Source of the DNA: Megamerina dolium
Lineage: Eukaryota > Arthropoda > Insecta > Diptera > Megamerinidae
Assembly (NCBI GenBank): GCA_963854835.1
Contig: OY978525.1
Coordinates: forward strand, 110,244,917-110,308,916
Direction of reading: 5' to 3'
Length of the DNA stretch: 64,000 bases
Shown here: positions 12,555-22,599 of the stretch, piece after piece
Numbering within the stretch: the first letter of the stretch is position 1
How the letters are laid out: every line of letters starts with the position of its first letter
Notes under the pieces: model-generated
Databases searched by the model: none
What the model was told of the DNA's origin: nothing
What the model saw: the letters and a program-made list of their open reading frames with translations, nothing else
Translations under genes and position numbers: made by a program

Positions 12555-12775
12555 AGTTGCTTAAGTTTTGCACAGATGAAATATGAGTATAATTTGTTTT
12601 TTGTTGTTTACAGTTAATTTCGTAAGAATACCGAACTTTTGTTGTTGTTGTTTTTTATGTATTTAATGAAGGAACAAATAAATATTAAAACATTCAATCT
12701 AAGCGCTTTTATTTTTTAGTAAATTTGAAATCAATGAGAGCACTATGCCAGTTGCTTAAGTTCTGCACAATACTG
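12555..12775 (-). repeat. Right 221-bp terminal inverted repeat of Tc1-like element
   Basis: Mirror image of the left repeat. The inner direct repeat is at 12555-12574 and the outer at 12750-12769. The only visible mismatch with the left repeat lies in the outer direct repeat (TTCTGC in place of TTTTGC on the plus strand). The transposase promoter must lie in or just inside this end. Confidence 0.93.
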
Positions 12776-12777
12776 TA

Positions 12778-13855
12778 CATATACATTTATAGAAAAGAAT
12801 AACGTCCTCAATTGATGACGTTGCAAATGTTTGTGCTTTTATTATATATTGCGGACAGTGGTTCTGGTTGTTATTTTATTTATGACCAATATTACTACTA
12901 TACTCCTTATTGTTGGTATTGATGTTGTGTATATGGTATGTATGGAGTGATATGTCTATATTGATAGAGTAAAAGCTTCCATTGATAAATTTAAGTACGT
13001 AAGTAAGGTGTAAAATATATATTTATCACCTTCTTGAGTGAATTATTCTTATAGAAGAAATATTCTCACTATCAACATCGATTTCGTATTGAAAAGAATT
13101 TCGAATAGAAGCTTTGACCTACATTTTTGAGAAATGTGGATATTGTAAAAATTACGAAAGTATTGATATTGATACATTGATAAAACAAAAAAAGAGAAAC
13201 AAAATATTGTTGTCATAAGATCTAAACATAATTCAGCTATATTATGATAATCGTTATTTGGAGGTTAGATGAATTATCAAATAGGCAAATGAACTCAGTA
13301 ATAATTTATTTGATATCTATTGGAAAAGTAAACTTTCTAAATTGGATCTCTTACATACATACCAATTTAAAACACAGTTACTTTGTATGATTTTTGTTCT
13401 AAACAAGGTCATGATAAACTATATTTAATGAAGCAATACATGATATCTGGGTGTAGGACAATACTTTCTTATTAATAAATAAATAATTTCATCTTTACAC
13501 CTATAAAATTGTAAAAACCTCTGATTATCTTGAAGCCAGAAAAATACTAGTAGCAACGATGAAGGCCTCAATTGCAAATAATCTTACAAAACTTGACGTA
13601 ATAATATTTGCATATTTATTTATGTCTAATCGTACTAGTAAGTAACATAAAATTAAATTCGATTTTTAGATAACTGCAAGCACTACTAGCTACCTAAATG
13701 GCAAGTACAAACTACGAGTTTAGTTGCTATGCCCTTGAAAGTATGCAACACTAAATTAAAAATTAAATGCCTGCATGGGTTCACTCTTTTCTTCCCTTTA
13801 CAGCAGTAAACCGTTTCAGTGTATGTAACCAACTCGATCCATAAAAACAAATGTA
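12778..13855. other. Non-coding AT-rich stretch
   Basis: No coding motif, no repeat structure seen. The short minus-strand frame at 13686-13868 has no recognisable features. Confidence 0.6.
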
Positions 13856-13859
13856 GAGG

Positions 13860-14655
13860 GTGATCCAATTAGTCTTTTTGTTTTTAATAATATTTTAATT
13901 TTTACAGTCGCAGCTCTTTCCCTTCTGGAAATCTTGACAGGAAGTCAGAATCAGATCTTGAATAATGCTGGGAAATAATACAAACTTAGTTATAAAATCA
14001 ATGCTATCTAGCCCAAACAGTGTGTTTATTGAAAAGAAGTTTATTTCATCTTTTCTGACGAAGCGCTGTTCTTATCGGTGGCTACGAGTAAAACTGCCGC
14101 ATGTGGGTATCGAAAAACCAGCACATGACAGTCGAGAAGCCAATACATTCTCAGAGAGTGACGGTTTAGTGCGGATTTTGAAGCGGTGGCATCATTGGCG
14201 AATTTTTATTTGAAAACGCTATTGGAGATGCCATTTCGATCAACGGTGAGCGCTACAGAGGTATAACAAAGAATATTTTATGGCCGAAAATTGAAAACAG
14301 TGACTTGGACGATCTTTGATTTCAGTACGATGGTACGCCATGCCACAAGTGTTATCAACCATCTCGGCGATCAGAATTGGCTACCTCGAAGCTTCGATTT
14401 GACGCCGCTAGACTTTTTTCTTTGTGGGGTACCACAGAAGGATTTATGTTTTGCGAACAATCCATTAACGATTCGGGATCTTAAGGTGCATATCGAGCAA
14501 TAGATTCATCAGAGAGACCCAAAAAATCAAAGGTCTTGCAAAACTGCGTAGACAGGAAGCGCTACTGCAAAGCCAACCGAGACAACAATATTTGCTCTTT
14601 TAAATCAGCCAAAACATACACAATTTATTTTTGTTAATTTTTTTAAAAATTATTT
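13860..14655 (+). pseudogene. DUF4817-type transposase relic 2
   Basis: Second decayed copy of the transposase family seen at 5.8 and 24.4 kb. The order of motifs is: SDEALF (first Asp region, about 14045-14070); SGGIIGEFLFENAIGDAISI (about 14180-14240) followed by NGERYRG; then DLDDLWFQYDG (second Asp region, about 14300-14335). A second-half stretch rich in NW-PRSFDLTPLDFF (about 14378-14420) matches NWPPRSxDLTPLDYF of the family and contains the third acidic region. Frames shift repeatedly and the N-terminal helix-turn-helix is missing or unrecognisable. The left edge GAGGGTGATCCAATTAG resembles the CAGGATGATTTTTGAAG end of the 24.4-kb copy, so it may be the terminal repeat. Confidence 0.75.
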
Positions 14656-14823
14656 AGAATAATGTAATTACTTTGATGAAAATGAAAGGAGGAGAGATAA
14701 ATTAAATTTTAATAAAATGAGAACTTTATCGAATAAAGACCATAAAATTCAAATTCAAAGTTGTTATACATTTTGCTTTGATAACAGCTATAATTTGCGT
14801 ACTTGGTGGTTGTATGTACTCAA

Positions 14824-14918
14824 CACGCACAACAGTACTAGGAAAGAAGCTCGTCCCCAAGGGCACTTCGGGTCTTATAAGTGTCACATAGTTATTTTAA
14901 TTTTTTTTTTTTTTTTAA
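14824..14918 (+). mobile_element. 5'-truncated copy of the tRNA-derived SINE
   Basis: Matches the 3' end of the SINE copies at 32.3 and 48.9 kb: CGCACAACAGTA...GGAA-GAAGCTCG, a GGGCTTTAAGTGCCACATA-like end and a T-rich tail. Several substitutions show it is older than the others. 5' truncation is normal for LINE-mobilised sequences. Confidence 0.75.
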
Positions 14919-15288
14919 TATATTTTCAATTTCGAATTCACAATATATTGAGCATTTATAAACTTCAGTCCATATTCAGTGTTGTGATGGCTGGAATGAA
15001 ATCGAAAAATTGTTAATATCGATTCATACGAAAATATTCCAACAAAATTAAATTTATAACAAAAACTATCCGAACAGAAATGAATCACAATGTCTTTAAC
15101 CATATAATATTCAAGAAATCACTTCGTAATCTTGCTTAGAAACGTATCTAATTTAGCACCTGAAATAAACATTATAATGTAAAAATTTCACACACAAAAA
15201 CACGCAAGATTACCCACGATTGTGACACTAATTTCCTTAGTACTTAATACCTTCACATTTACAGGTATAGTTAAAATGTAGGAATAAA
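14919..15288. other. Non-coding stretch
   Basis: Nothing recognisable between the SINE tail and the TA (15289-15290) that borders mariner A1. Confidence 0.6.
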
Positions 15289-15980
15289 TATAAGGTGTAG
15301 TAAAAAGAAATCCATTATTTTTTCAATTGATGACTTTTTACAATACATACATATTTTACAGATTCTCTTCGATAAAGTCGAAAACGCAAGCCAGACGGCT
15401 GAAAATGTGAATAATGTTTATGGTCCTGATACTGTAACAGCCAATCACGTGCAATTTTGGTTTCGTCGATTCCGTTCCGGTAATTTTGATGTCAAAGATG
15501 CACCATACTCTGGAAGATCAATTGTCGAAAATATCGATAAAATAATAGAAATCGTCGAGTCTGACCGTCATATAAGCACTGTTTCTATTGCCCAGGAGCT
15601 AAACATTGCACGAGAAACAGTTTGGAACCATATAAATAAGACTGGATACAAAAAGGAGCTCGATGTATGAGTGCCACACGACTTAACGCAAAAAAACCTC
15701 ATGGACCGAATTTCCATCTGCGAATTGCTATTGAATCGCAACAAAATCGATCCATTTCTGAAGCAGATGGTTACTGGTGATGAAAAGTGGGTCACTTACT
15801 ACAACGTCAAGCGAAAACGGTGGCCAAGCCAGGATTGACGATCAGGAAGGTTTTGCTATGTGTTTGGTGGGATTGGTAGGGAATCATCTACTATGAGCTG
15901 CTCCCCTACGGCCAAACTCTTAATTCGGACCTCTATTGTCAACAATGGGACTATGTGACGGAAGCAATCGCCCAGAAGCG

Positions 15981-16890
15981 GAGGCCTATGGTGACAGTGC
16001 GCTATCGGAAACCACTTGCAAAAACTGGTTTCGTCGGTTCAAAGAAGGCCATTTTGACTTGAGTGACAAGAAGCGTGAAAATAGACCCAGAAAAGTTGAG
16101 GACCATGAATTGCTGGCTCTTTTGGATGAGGACGACACCCAATCGCAAAAAATTCTTACCGAACAGTTAGGTGTTACTCAACAAGCCACTTCTATACGTT
16201 TACGAGCCATGGGAAAGGTTCAAAAATTTGGAAAATGGGTACCCCATGAAATGAACGATAGGCAGGTGAAGCGACACCAAAACACATGCGAAAGCGAAAT
16301 CTTGCTTGCTAGACAAAAAAGAAAGTCGTGCCTGCATCTTGTGGTGACTTGCGATGAAAAGTGGATATACTTTCAGAATCCTAAACTAAAAAAATAGTTT
16401 GTCGATCCCGGCCAACCAGCAACTTCTTCTCCAAGACCAAATCGCTTTGGACGCAAGACGATGCTGTGCATTTGGTGAGATCAGCATGGTGTCATCTGCT
16501 ACGAGCTGTTGAAACCTGGTGAAACTGTCAATGCTCACCGCTACCACCAATAACTAGTGAAATTACGCAGTGCTTTGGGTGAAAAAAGGCCTGGTTATGA
16601 ACAAAGACATGAGAAGCTGGATTTTTCTCCACGACAACGCCACATCGCACACATCAAAACTACTTGGACACACTCAATTGGGAGGTGCTACCCCATCCCG
16701 CTTATTCACCAGTCCTGGCCCTTTCTGTCTATCACCTGTTTTCGTCGATGGGTCACGCGGTCGCCGAACAGCACTTCGATTCGTATGAAGACGTCGGAAA
16801 ATAGCTTGACGAGTGGTTTGCCTCGAAAAATGATGAATTCTTTTGGCATAGTATACACAAATTGCCCGAGATATGGGAAAAATGTATAGT
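15981..16890 (+). pseudogene. Mos1-like mariner transposase relic (B2)
   Basis: Frame 15981-16397 encodes EAYGDSALSETTCKNWFRRF, DLSDKKRENRPRKVEDHEL, the second helix-turn-helix TEQLGVTQQATSIRLRAMGK, the WVPHE linker and TCDEKWIYF with the first Asp; it stops after PKLKK. The next segments are in other frames: YYELL-KPGE near 16500, then LHDNATSHTSKL (second Asp, 16629-16665). The third-Asp segment is frameshifted. The C-terminus ILPERWEKC-like ends near 16890. The motifs match the mauritiana (Mos1) subfamily closely. Confidence 0.88.
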
Positions 16891-16991
16891 TAGTGAGTGC
16901 AAATACTTTGAATAAATTAATTTTTGGCTTTCTATGAAAAAAATGTGTTATATTTTACCGTAAAACATCGGATTTAAGCTTGTACACTTGG
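15981..16991 (+). mobile_element. Nested Mos1-like mariner B2, 5'-deleted
   Basis: Its 3' end reads AAGCTTGTACACTTGG and is followed by TA and then by family A sequence, which matches the inverted end of mariner B1 at 51.38-52.66 kb. The 5' end is missing: family A sequence ending CCCAGAAGCGG joins directly to GAGGCCTATGGTGAC in the middle of the family B N-terminal domain. So B inserted at a TA in A1 and a later deletion removed the B 5' end plus about 17 bp of A. Confidence 0.88.
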
Positions 16992-17356
16992 TAGGAGAGG
17001 AATTGTGTTCCATCAGGACAACGCCAGGCCACACACATCGATAGTTACTCGCCAGAAGCTCCGAGAACTTGGTTGAGAGGTTCTTATGCATCCACCTTAT
17101 AGTCCGGACCTGGCACCAAGAAATTACTACTTTTTCCTATCTATGGCGAATGATTTTTCTGGTGAAAAATTCGCCTCAAGAGAAGCTTGTGAAAATCGAC
17201 TGTACCAGTTTTTTACCAATAGGGACGAGGGTTTCTATAAGAGTGGCATTATAAAATTACCTTCAAAATAATGCATAATGTGACCAAAATCGGATCATTC
17301 TAACTATGCTAAATAAAACCTTGAATTTAATGGATTACTTTTTACTATACCTTATA

Positions 17357-19553
17357 TATATGTATATATGTAGTAATGACAAAGTAAATATAAAAATTAG
17401 GAAAGCATCTTTAAGGCAAAAATTCATAGCATCTAATATATGTGGTATCATCTATAGAGCTATTTAATCCAATTGCATTATTCATTATGTCTTGTATCAT
17501 TATCATCAATATGCGCTCAAACGAATAGATACAATTTCTGCAATACGAGTATTACTTGGTATTTTTCTATTTATCTTTCTGTTTTTTTCTGTTTTGCTTA
17601 TGCCTGAAGTTATAATTATGACAATGAAATAACCCAACATTTTCAATTCATTAAAGGGGATATACAAGCAAACATTTTTGATAAGAAATAAAGGAAGATT
17701 GTGTTTAGTGGATGTATTTTTTGCTCTTCGCCCTTAATAATATATACTGGATGTACATGTGCGGGAAATAACTTATATGCTTCAAATGAATTTGAATCTC
17801 ATATTGTATTATTTTCTATATACCATATATGAATATATTATGTAACTGACTGCAAGCATTTGCTAAATATTTATTTAGTAATATGCTTATATATATATAT
17901 AGGAATATGTTTTTCTATATATATATATAGATATGTAAATACATATATACACTATATAAATATATATGTATATATCTACATTGAACCATTCACCATTTTG
18001 TTCTGCATATTTTTCCAGTTCATAGTCAGTGAAGTGAAAATAAATAATATCACACATACACATGTCAATGCGCATAGAGATGTGGGTATATGATAGATTC
18101 AGCAACCACAACCAGTAACTTCCGTTTAAAACGATAAACAGCATAATATCGTTATCCTTTAGCTTAAGTACATTTTAGTAAAAATTGTGTCTCTCACATC
18201 ATTTGCTGCCGCCATCAACACATATCGATTGTACCGAATATTTTCATCTTCCTGCTCATTTATTTTTTATTCTTATTTTTTTGTCAATCTCTATTCACAT
18301 TATTGCTCTTCTGCTTCCTGCATTTCATCGATATCTCTGAATGTTTTTATTTTTTCTATTTTTTTTTTCTTGCAATGTTTTCTATGCAAGAAGCCTACTT
18401 TTAGATTGCTCGATACCCTTTGAAACAACATACGCTTCCGTTCTACAATATATGCTACATGTCAACAATTTTGCTCTGATGCTTTTATTTATTGTAGCTG
18501 TAGTTGTTGTGGTAGCATAAAATAATTTTTATTGATTGAATTGATGAACAAAATCATTTCCGGTTGGTACAAATACATACACATATTCCTGCATTCAGCA
18601 TCTTACGTGTGTAAGATGCTGTCGTTGTTGCTGGGGAAAACAAAAAAAAAAAATTTTGTAGTATTACCAGCAAATAATTTCGATTATATTTTCGACATTA
18701 TACTAAATTGTATTTTACAACTGGTTTTTTATTTTTTGTGTTCTTCCTCTTGTTACACATTACATGCCATACCATTTAATATGATATTTTTCCAATCATA
18801 TTTATTAAGGTTTTTAGTTGATGCGAGGGCTGGTTGGTTGGTTAGTTGGTTGGTTTGTTGACCATTTTATTATAGTTTATTTTCGGTTTAAGTAAGATAC
18901 CTTTTGTTATACATACTATACACACAAAAATGTATTAATACACAAGTTTAACCACAGCTTAACTTAAAGTTGATTTGGTTATTGGCTCATTTGTATGCTG
19001 AACATAAAACATATGTTGCGTTTTGTTGTTGATTATTTATTTCACATACAATGGTTTCTAAGAATATGTGCCGGTGTGTGTGTGTCAAGTTTTTTTTTTT
19101 TTTTTTTGTTGAATATTATTGAATGCATAAAAGTGTTGAATTGCAAAAGTTAAGCTATCTGTATAATATAATTTATTTTTCTGAGTGGGAGATTTATATT
19201 GTAAATACAACAGAAAACCTTTTTCATCTTTCATTCTCACAGTATCTGTATTTAATGGATTTCTTTTTTTCTTCTTTTATTTAAAGAATATTTTTTCTTA
19301 TGAAAAACTTCTCATTCATCGGTTTGAAAAAAATTTTCTAGTGAATTTGTGCGTAGAAATACATACACATCAGAGTTGTAAAAGAATTTATTGATTTATA
19401 ATTATGATTTTTTTTATTTTAATATTATTTAAGTTATTATTTATTAAATGCCTTATTTTTAACCTGCCAACAAAGAGGATTATTATCTCTTTTTCTTTGG
19501 TTTTCTCTAGAATTTGTTGCAGATTTGTGTATTAGTCACGCTGAAGAGGTAAA
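17357..19553. other. Non-coding stretch with simple repeats
   Basis: ATATAT-rich at 17880-17980. A perfect 11-bp stem hairpin with a GTGT loop lies at 18596-18621. A (TTGG)n tract is at 18831-18860 and poly-T runs occur near 18360 and 19090. No gene seen. Confidence 0.6.
18831..18860. repeat. (TTGG)n tract
   Basis: GGTTGGTTGGTTAGTTGGTT-type tetranucleotide run with small interruptions. Confidence 0.85.
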
Positions 19554-20680
19554 CTTAGCATCGCATACAAGGTTCTATCGAATGTACTGTGTGAAAGGTT
19601 GAAGCCTATCCTTAATAACCTGATTGGACATTATCAGTGTGGCTTCAGACCTGGTAAATCCACCATCGACCAGATGTTCACACTGCGCCAAATCCTGGAG
19701 AAGACCCAAGAAAAACAGATCGACACACACCACCTATTTGTTGATTATAAAGCCGCTTTCGACAGTCCGGTAAGGGATTACCTCTACGCAACAATGTCTG
19801 AGTTCGGTATTCCTGCAAAGCTTATTCGACTTTGTAGAATGACACTGCATAACTCCTGTTGTGCAGTGAAAATTGGGAAAGGACCTCTTCGCACAGTTTA
19901 ATGCCGAACGGGGTTTAAGACAAGGTGATTCGTTATCGTGCAACTTCTTCAATCTTATTATGGAGAAGATAATACGAGTTGCTGATCTACGACATAATGG
20001 CACTATCTTCAACAAAAGTGACATGCTGTTAGCGTATGCCTACGATATTGACATAAACGGCAATGAACATGCAGTCAATGGAGTATTCTCAAAGTTCGAA
20101 AGAGAGTCGCGTCGAATGGGTCTCACGGTGAACGAGAGCAAAACGAAGTAGTTAGTGTCAACAAACAAAAAGTCTCAGCGTCTTGGTCAGCACGGCACTG
20201 TTGATGACTACGCTTTTGAAGTAGTGCAGGGCTTTATCTATCTTGGAACCAGCATTGATACCACTAATGACGTCAGCCTGGAGATATTGCGAACGATCAC
20301 TCTTGCTAACAGGTGCTACTTTGGGTTAAGTATGCAATTGAGAAGTCGGGCCCTCTCGCGAGAAACGAAAACCACACTCCGCAAGCCTCTCATCATGCCT
20401 GTACTTACATATGGCGCCGAAACTTGGACAATTCCTACGCAAGATCTTTGGACCTATTTGCGTTGGTGGCGAGTATCGAATAAGGTACAACCATGAACTG
20501 TATGAGCTGTACGCCGAAACCGACATAGTAAAGAGCATTAAAATTCAGCGGCTGTGCTGGATAGGTCATGTCGAGCGAATGGAAAAACACACTCCGGCTA
20601 AGAAGGTGTTATATTCAGAATCCGCTGGCTGGCTAGAAGCATTCGGCCTAAATCGATTTTCAGTTGTAATGGCCACATAA
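19554..20680 (+). pseudogene. LINE reverse transcriptase relic
   Basis: 5'-truncated non-LTR retrotransposon. Reverse transcriptase blocks appear in order: LSIAYKVLSNVL at 19554; GHYQCGFRPGKSTIDQMFTLRQ (about 19627-19690); VDYKAAFDS with the block-A Asp (about 19740-19765); RGLRQGDSLSCNFFNLIME (19910-19965); and LLAYAYDIDI (about 20028-20057), where the usual YADD reads YAYD. Then come thumb and C-terminal parts: FIYLGTSIDTTNDVSLEI, ITLANRCYFGL, YGAETW and IQRLCWIGHVERME. The frame changes near 19880, has a TAG at 20149-20151 and shifts again near 20430. It is an element of the type often annotated as RTE/jockey-like in insects; the clade is not resolved. Confidence 0.88.
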
Positions 20681-20689
20681 GTAATAAAT

Positions 20690-21180
20690 AAGAAGCACAA
20701 AATTGTGCACATAATGCATGCAACAACTTCTCATCACCGAATTTCAACAACTAAGTTAGTTTTTGTTTGCTGTTTTAAGTTCCAAATGATCAGGTGGCGA
20801 TATCAACGCCATTAGCAATGCGCATGGAGTTGAAACAACATCGGCTGCATTTTGGTTGCTGCAACTGTATCATAGCTAAGAGAAGTGCTACCTCCATAAT
20901 GTCAGCGGACTTCTATTAATAGACTCCCTGCTCCCTGGTTATTATTTAAAAAACATCAAATTAAAAATCCAAATGACTTCAATTGGTTCCCAATCAAATC
21001 AATGATTCATGATTAAAATTTGTTCGAAAATTTTGATTCACCAATTCGATTAATCAAAATTTGTATTAATCAAAAAACTGTACATATCATTCTATTACAA
21101 ATATGACATATGATTTTTGTGTAGACTTTCTTTTTCTGTCATTCCACTGAAGTGTAAACAACACAGTTCCTGTGTGCTCC
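20690..21180. other. Non-coding stretch with ATTAATCAAAA words
   Basis: 20940-21080 repeats GATTAATCAAAATTT-like words seen also near 8800-8900 and 63130-63330. Otherwise nothing recognisable. The last part may be the untranslated 5' end of mariner C. Confidence 0.5.
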
Positions 21181-21184
21181 GAAA

Positions 21185-22590
21185 ATGTTAACTTTTGTAC
21201 CGAATAATGTGTGTTTGTGGGGAGTTTTATTTCATTACTCCAACATGAAGAAAAAGGTTACCGAAAGTCTTCGTATTTTAGTGGAAGTTTATGGTGACCA
21301 TTCTTTAACTGAACGAACGTATCACAAGTGGTTTGCATGATTTAAAAGTGGCAATTTTGATTTAGAAGACGAAGAATGATCCGGAGTACCACCAACGTTT
21401 GAGGATGAAGAATTGGAGGCAAAATTCGATGAAAATCGATCACAAATACAAGATGAACTCGCAAAAACAGTTGGAGTTACTCATCCAATCATTTGCCATT
21501 TGTTTGAAAGCAATGAGAATGTTCCGAAAGGTAGAAAATTGAGTGCTGTATGAACTGAAGCCAAGAGATGTCGAAACGCCGTTTTTTCACGTTTGAACAA
21601 CTGCTTCAACGGCAAAAAAAGAAAGGAGTTTTTGGATCGAATTGTGACTGGCGATGAAACGGGGGTCCATTACGATCATCCAAAACTTCGGGCAACGTAT
21701 GGATACCCCGGCCATACCTTATCATCGACAGCCAAGCCGAATATTCATGACGAGAAGATTATGCTGTGTATATGTTGGGACCAGCTGGGTGTGGTGTATT
21801 ATGAGCTATTGAAATCGAATCAAACGATCATAGGGGACCTATACCGATTTGTATTTGAGCCGACCATTGCGAGAAAAGCCACCGTAATACGCTGATAGAC
21901 ACGACAAAGCTATTCTACAACATTATAATAAAATAAATATGTGGCACTTAAAGCCTCGAAGGGCTCATTGGCCGAGCTTCTCTTCAATTACTGTTGTGCG
22001 TGTTAAATTTTAGACAGTATTAGAAGGGACCTACTTATTTTAGCCGGTTCCGAACGGCAGAACCCTTGCGACATCACTTTTTCTGAGCTTTGTCACAGAG
22101 TTCTTTTAGAAGCTTTTCATGGCAAGTTGTTACTGTCGGAAGAATTGACAATTGCTTGCCGACAGGTGGGTACCGTTCGAAAGAAACATCTTTTCGATAT
22201 TAAATTTATTATGCATGAGCCGGGGAGTGAACCACGACCTACAGATCAGAAGGCCAACATACTAACCACTGAGCCACGGCACCGACATTATAATGCTCGG
22301 CGTTATAATGCTGTGGCGTCTGTTAAAACATACTTAGAAACACTCAAATGGGAAGTCCTACCCCACCTGCCGTATAGCCCAGACATTGCTCTTTCCGATT
22401 ACCAATTGTCTCGATCGATGACACACGGCCTAGAAGAATAGTGCTTCCATTCTTACGAAGAAGCCAAGAATTGAGTCGATTCATGCATTGCCTCAAAACA
22501 TGTCGAATTCTTCCGACGTGGAATCTGTATGCTGCCAAAAAATATGAAAAGAAAGTAGTGGCTAGCGACAGACAATATTTTGAATTGTCG
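21185..22590 (+). pseudogene. Mellifera-type mariner transposase relic C, split by a SINE
   Basis: Start ATG at 21185. The N-terminus holds ESLRILVEVYGDHSLTERTYHKWF (stop TGA near 21339), FKSGNFDLEDEE (stop TGA at 21377-21379) and the second helix-turn-helix ELAKTVGVTHPIICHL. Then frame 21593-21895 has IVTGDETGVHYDHPKL (first Asp) and IMLCICWDQLGVVYYELLKS. A SINE interrupts the gene at about 21930-22284. After it the gene resumes with SVKTYLETLKWEVLPHLPYS and PDIALSDYQLSRSM (third Asp), then KYEKKVVASDRQYFE at the C-terminus. The second catalytic Asp codon reads TAT (Tyr) in LQHYNAR. No terminal repeats were placed. Confidence 0.85.
21930..22284 (-). mobile_element. tRNA-derived SINE copy 1 (long form)
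   Basis: Minus-strand copy: tRNA-like head at the right (…GGTGCCGTGGCTCAGTGG… on the minus strand) and T-rich tail at the left. It is flanked by the 10-bp target duplication ACATTATAAT (21920-21929 and 22285-22294). The head contains an A-box-like GGCTCAGTGG and a B-box-like GGTTCACTCC. It includes the extra internal module shared with the copies at 48.9 and 59.4 kb. Confidence 0.9.
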
Positions 22591-22599
22591 AAAAGAAAC

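Larger units (their letters stand above)
11120..12775 (-). mobile_element. Intact-looking Tc1-like transposon with IR/DR ends and intron
   Basis: 1,656-bp element flanked by TA (11118-11119 and 12776-12777). The termini are 221-bp inverted repeats (11120-11340 and 12555-12775) that differ at a single visible position. Each repeat carries the 20-bp motif TGTGCAAAACTTAAGCAACT twice, at the outer end and at the inner end, which is the IR/DR arrangement known from Minos, S, Paris and Bari-type Tc1-like elements. One transposase gene on the minus strand fills the interior, and its stop codon lies one base inside the inner edge of the left repeat. Near-identity of the ends and an open spliced frame suggest a recent insertion that may be autonomous. 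The clade assignment is not tested. Confidence 0.93.
15353..17271 (+). pseudogene. Mariner A1 transposase relic (split)
   Basis: The first half runs 15353-15980: VYGPDTVTANHVQFWFRRFR, the GRSIVENIDKI linker, the second helix-turn-helix SIAQELNIARETVWNH, the stop TGA after KKELDV (15668-15670), then the VTGDEKWVTYY first-Asp motif in a shifted frame and LLPYGQTLNSDLYCQQ. After the nested element the second half (16994-17271) has GIVFHQDNARPHTS (second Asp), HPPYSPDLAPRNYY (third Asp replaced: APSD reads APRN) and EGFYKSGIIKLPSK. It is multiply broken and has lost its third catalytic residue. Confidence 0.88.
15291..17354 (+). mobile_element. Mariner A1 with a nested mariner B
   Basis: Family A ends are TAAGGTGTAGTAAAAAGAAA on the left and the inverted form (TTTTTACTATACCTTA) on the right, with TA on both sides (15289-15290 and 17355-17356). 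The family recurs at 26.6, 30.0, 41.7, 44.4 and 63.4 kb. The copy is interrupted by a Mos1-like element at about 15981-16991. The region between the left end and the FDK segment is also deleted (about 15340-15352), removing the start codon. The transposase motifs and the AGGT-starting ends resemble cecropia-type mariners; this placement is by recall only. Confidence 0.9.

Noticed and set aside
20660..20700. LINE 3' end shared with the SINE tail (GCCACATA)
   Set aside because: An 8-base match in AT-rich DNA (also near 26217) is too short to claim that this LINE mobilises the SINE.
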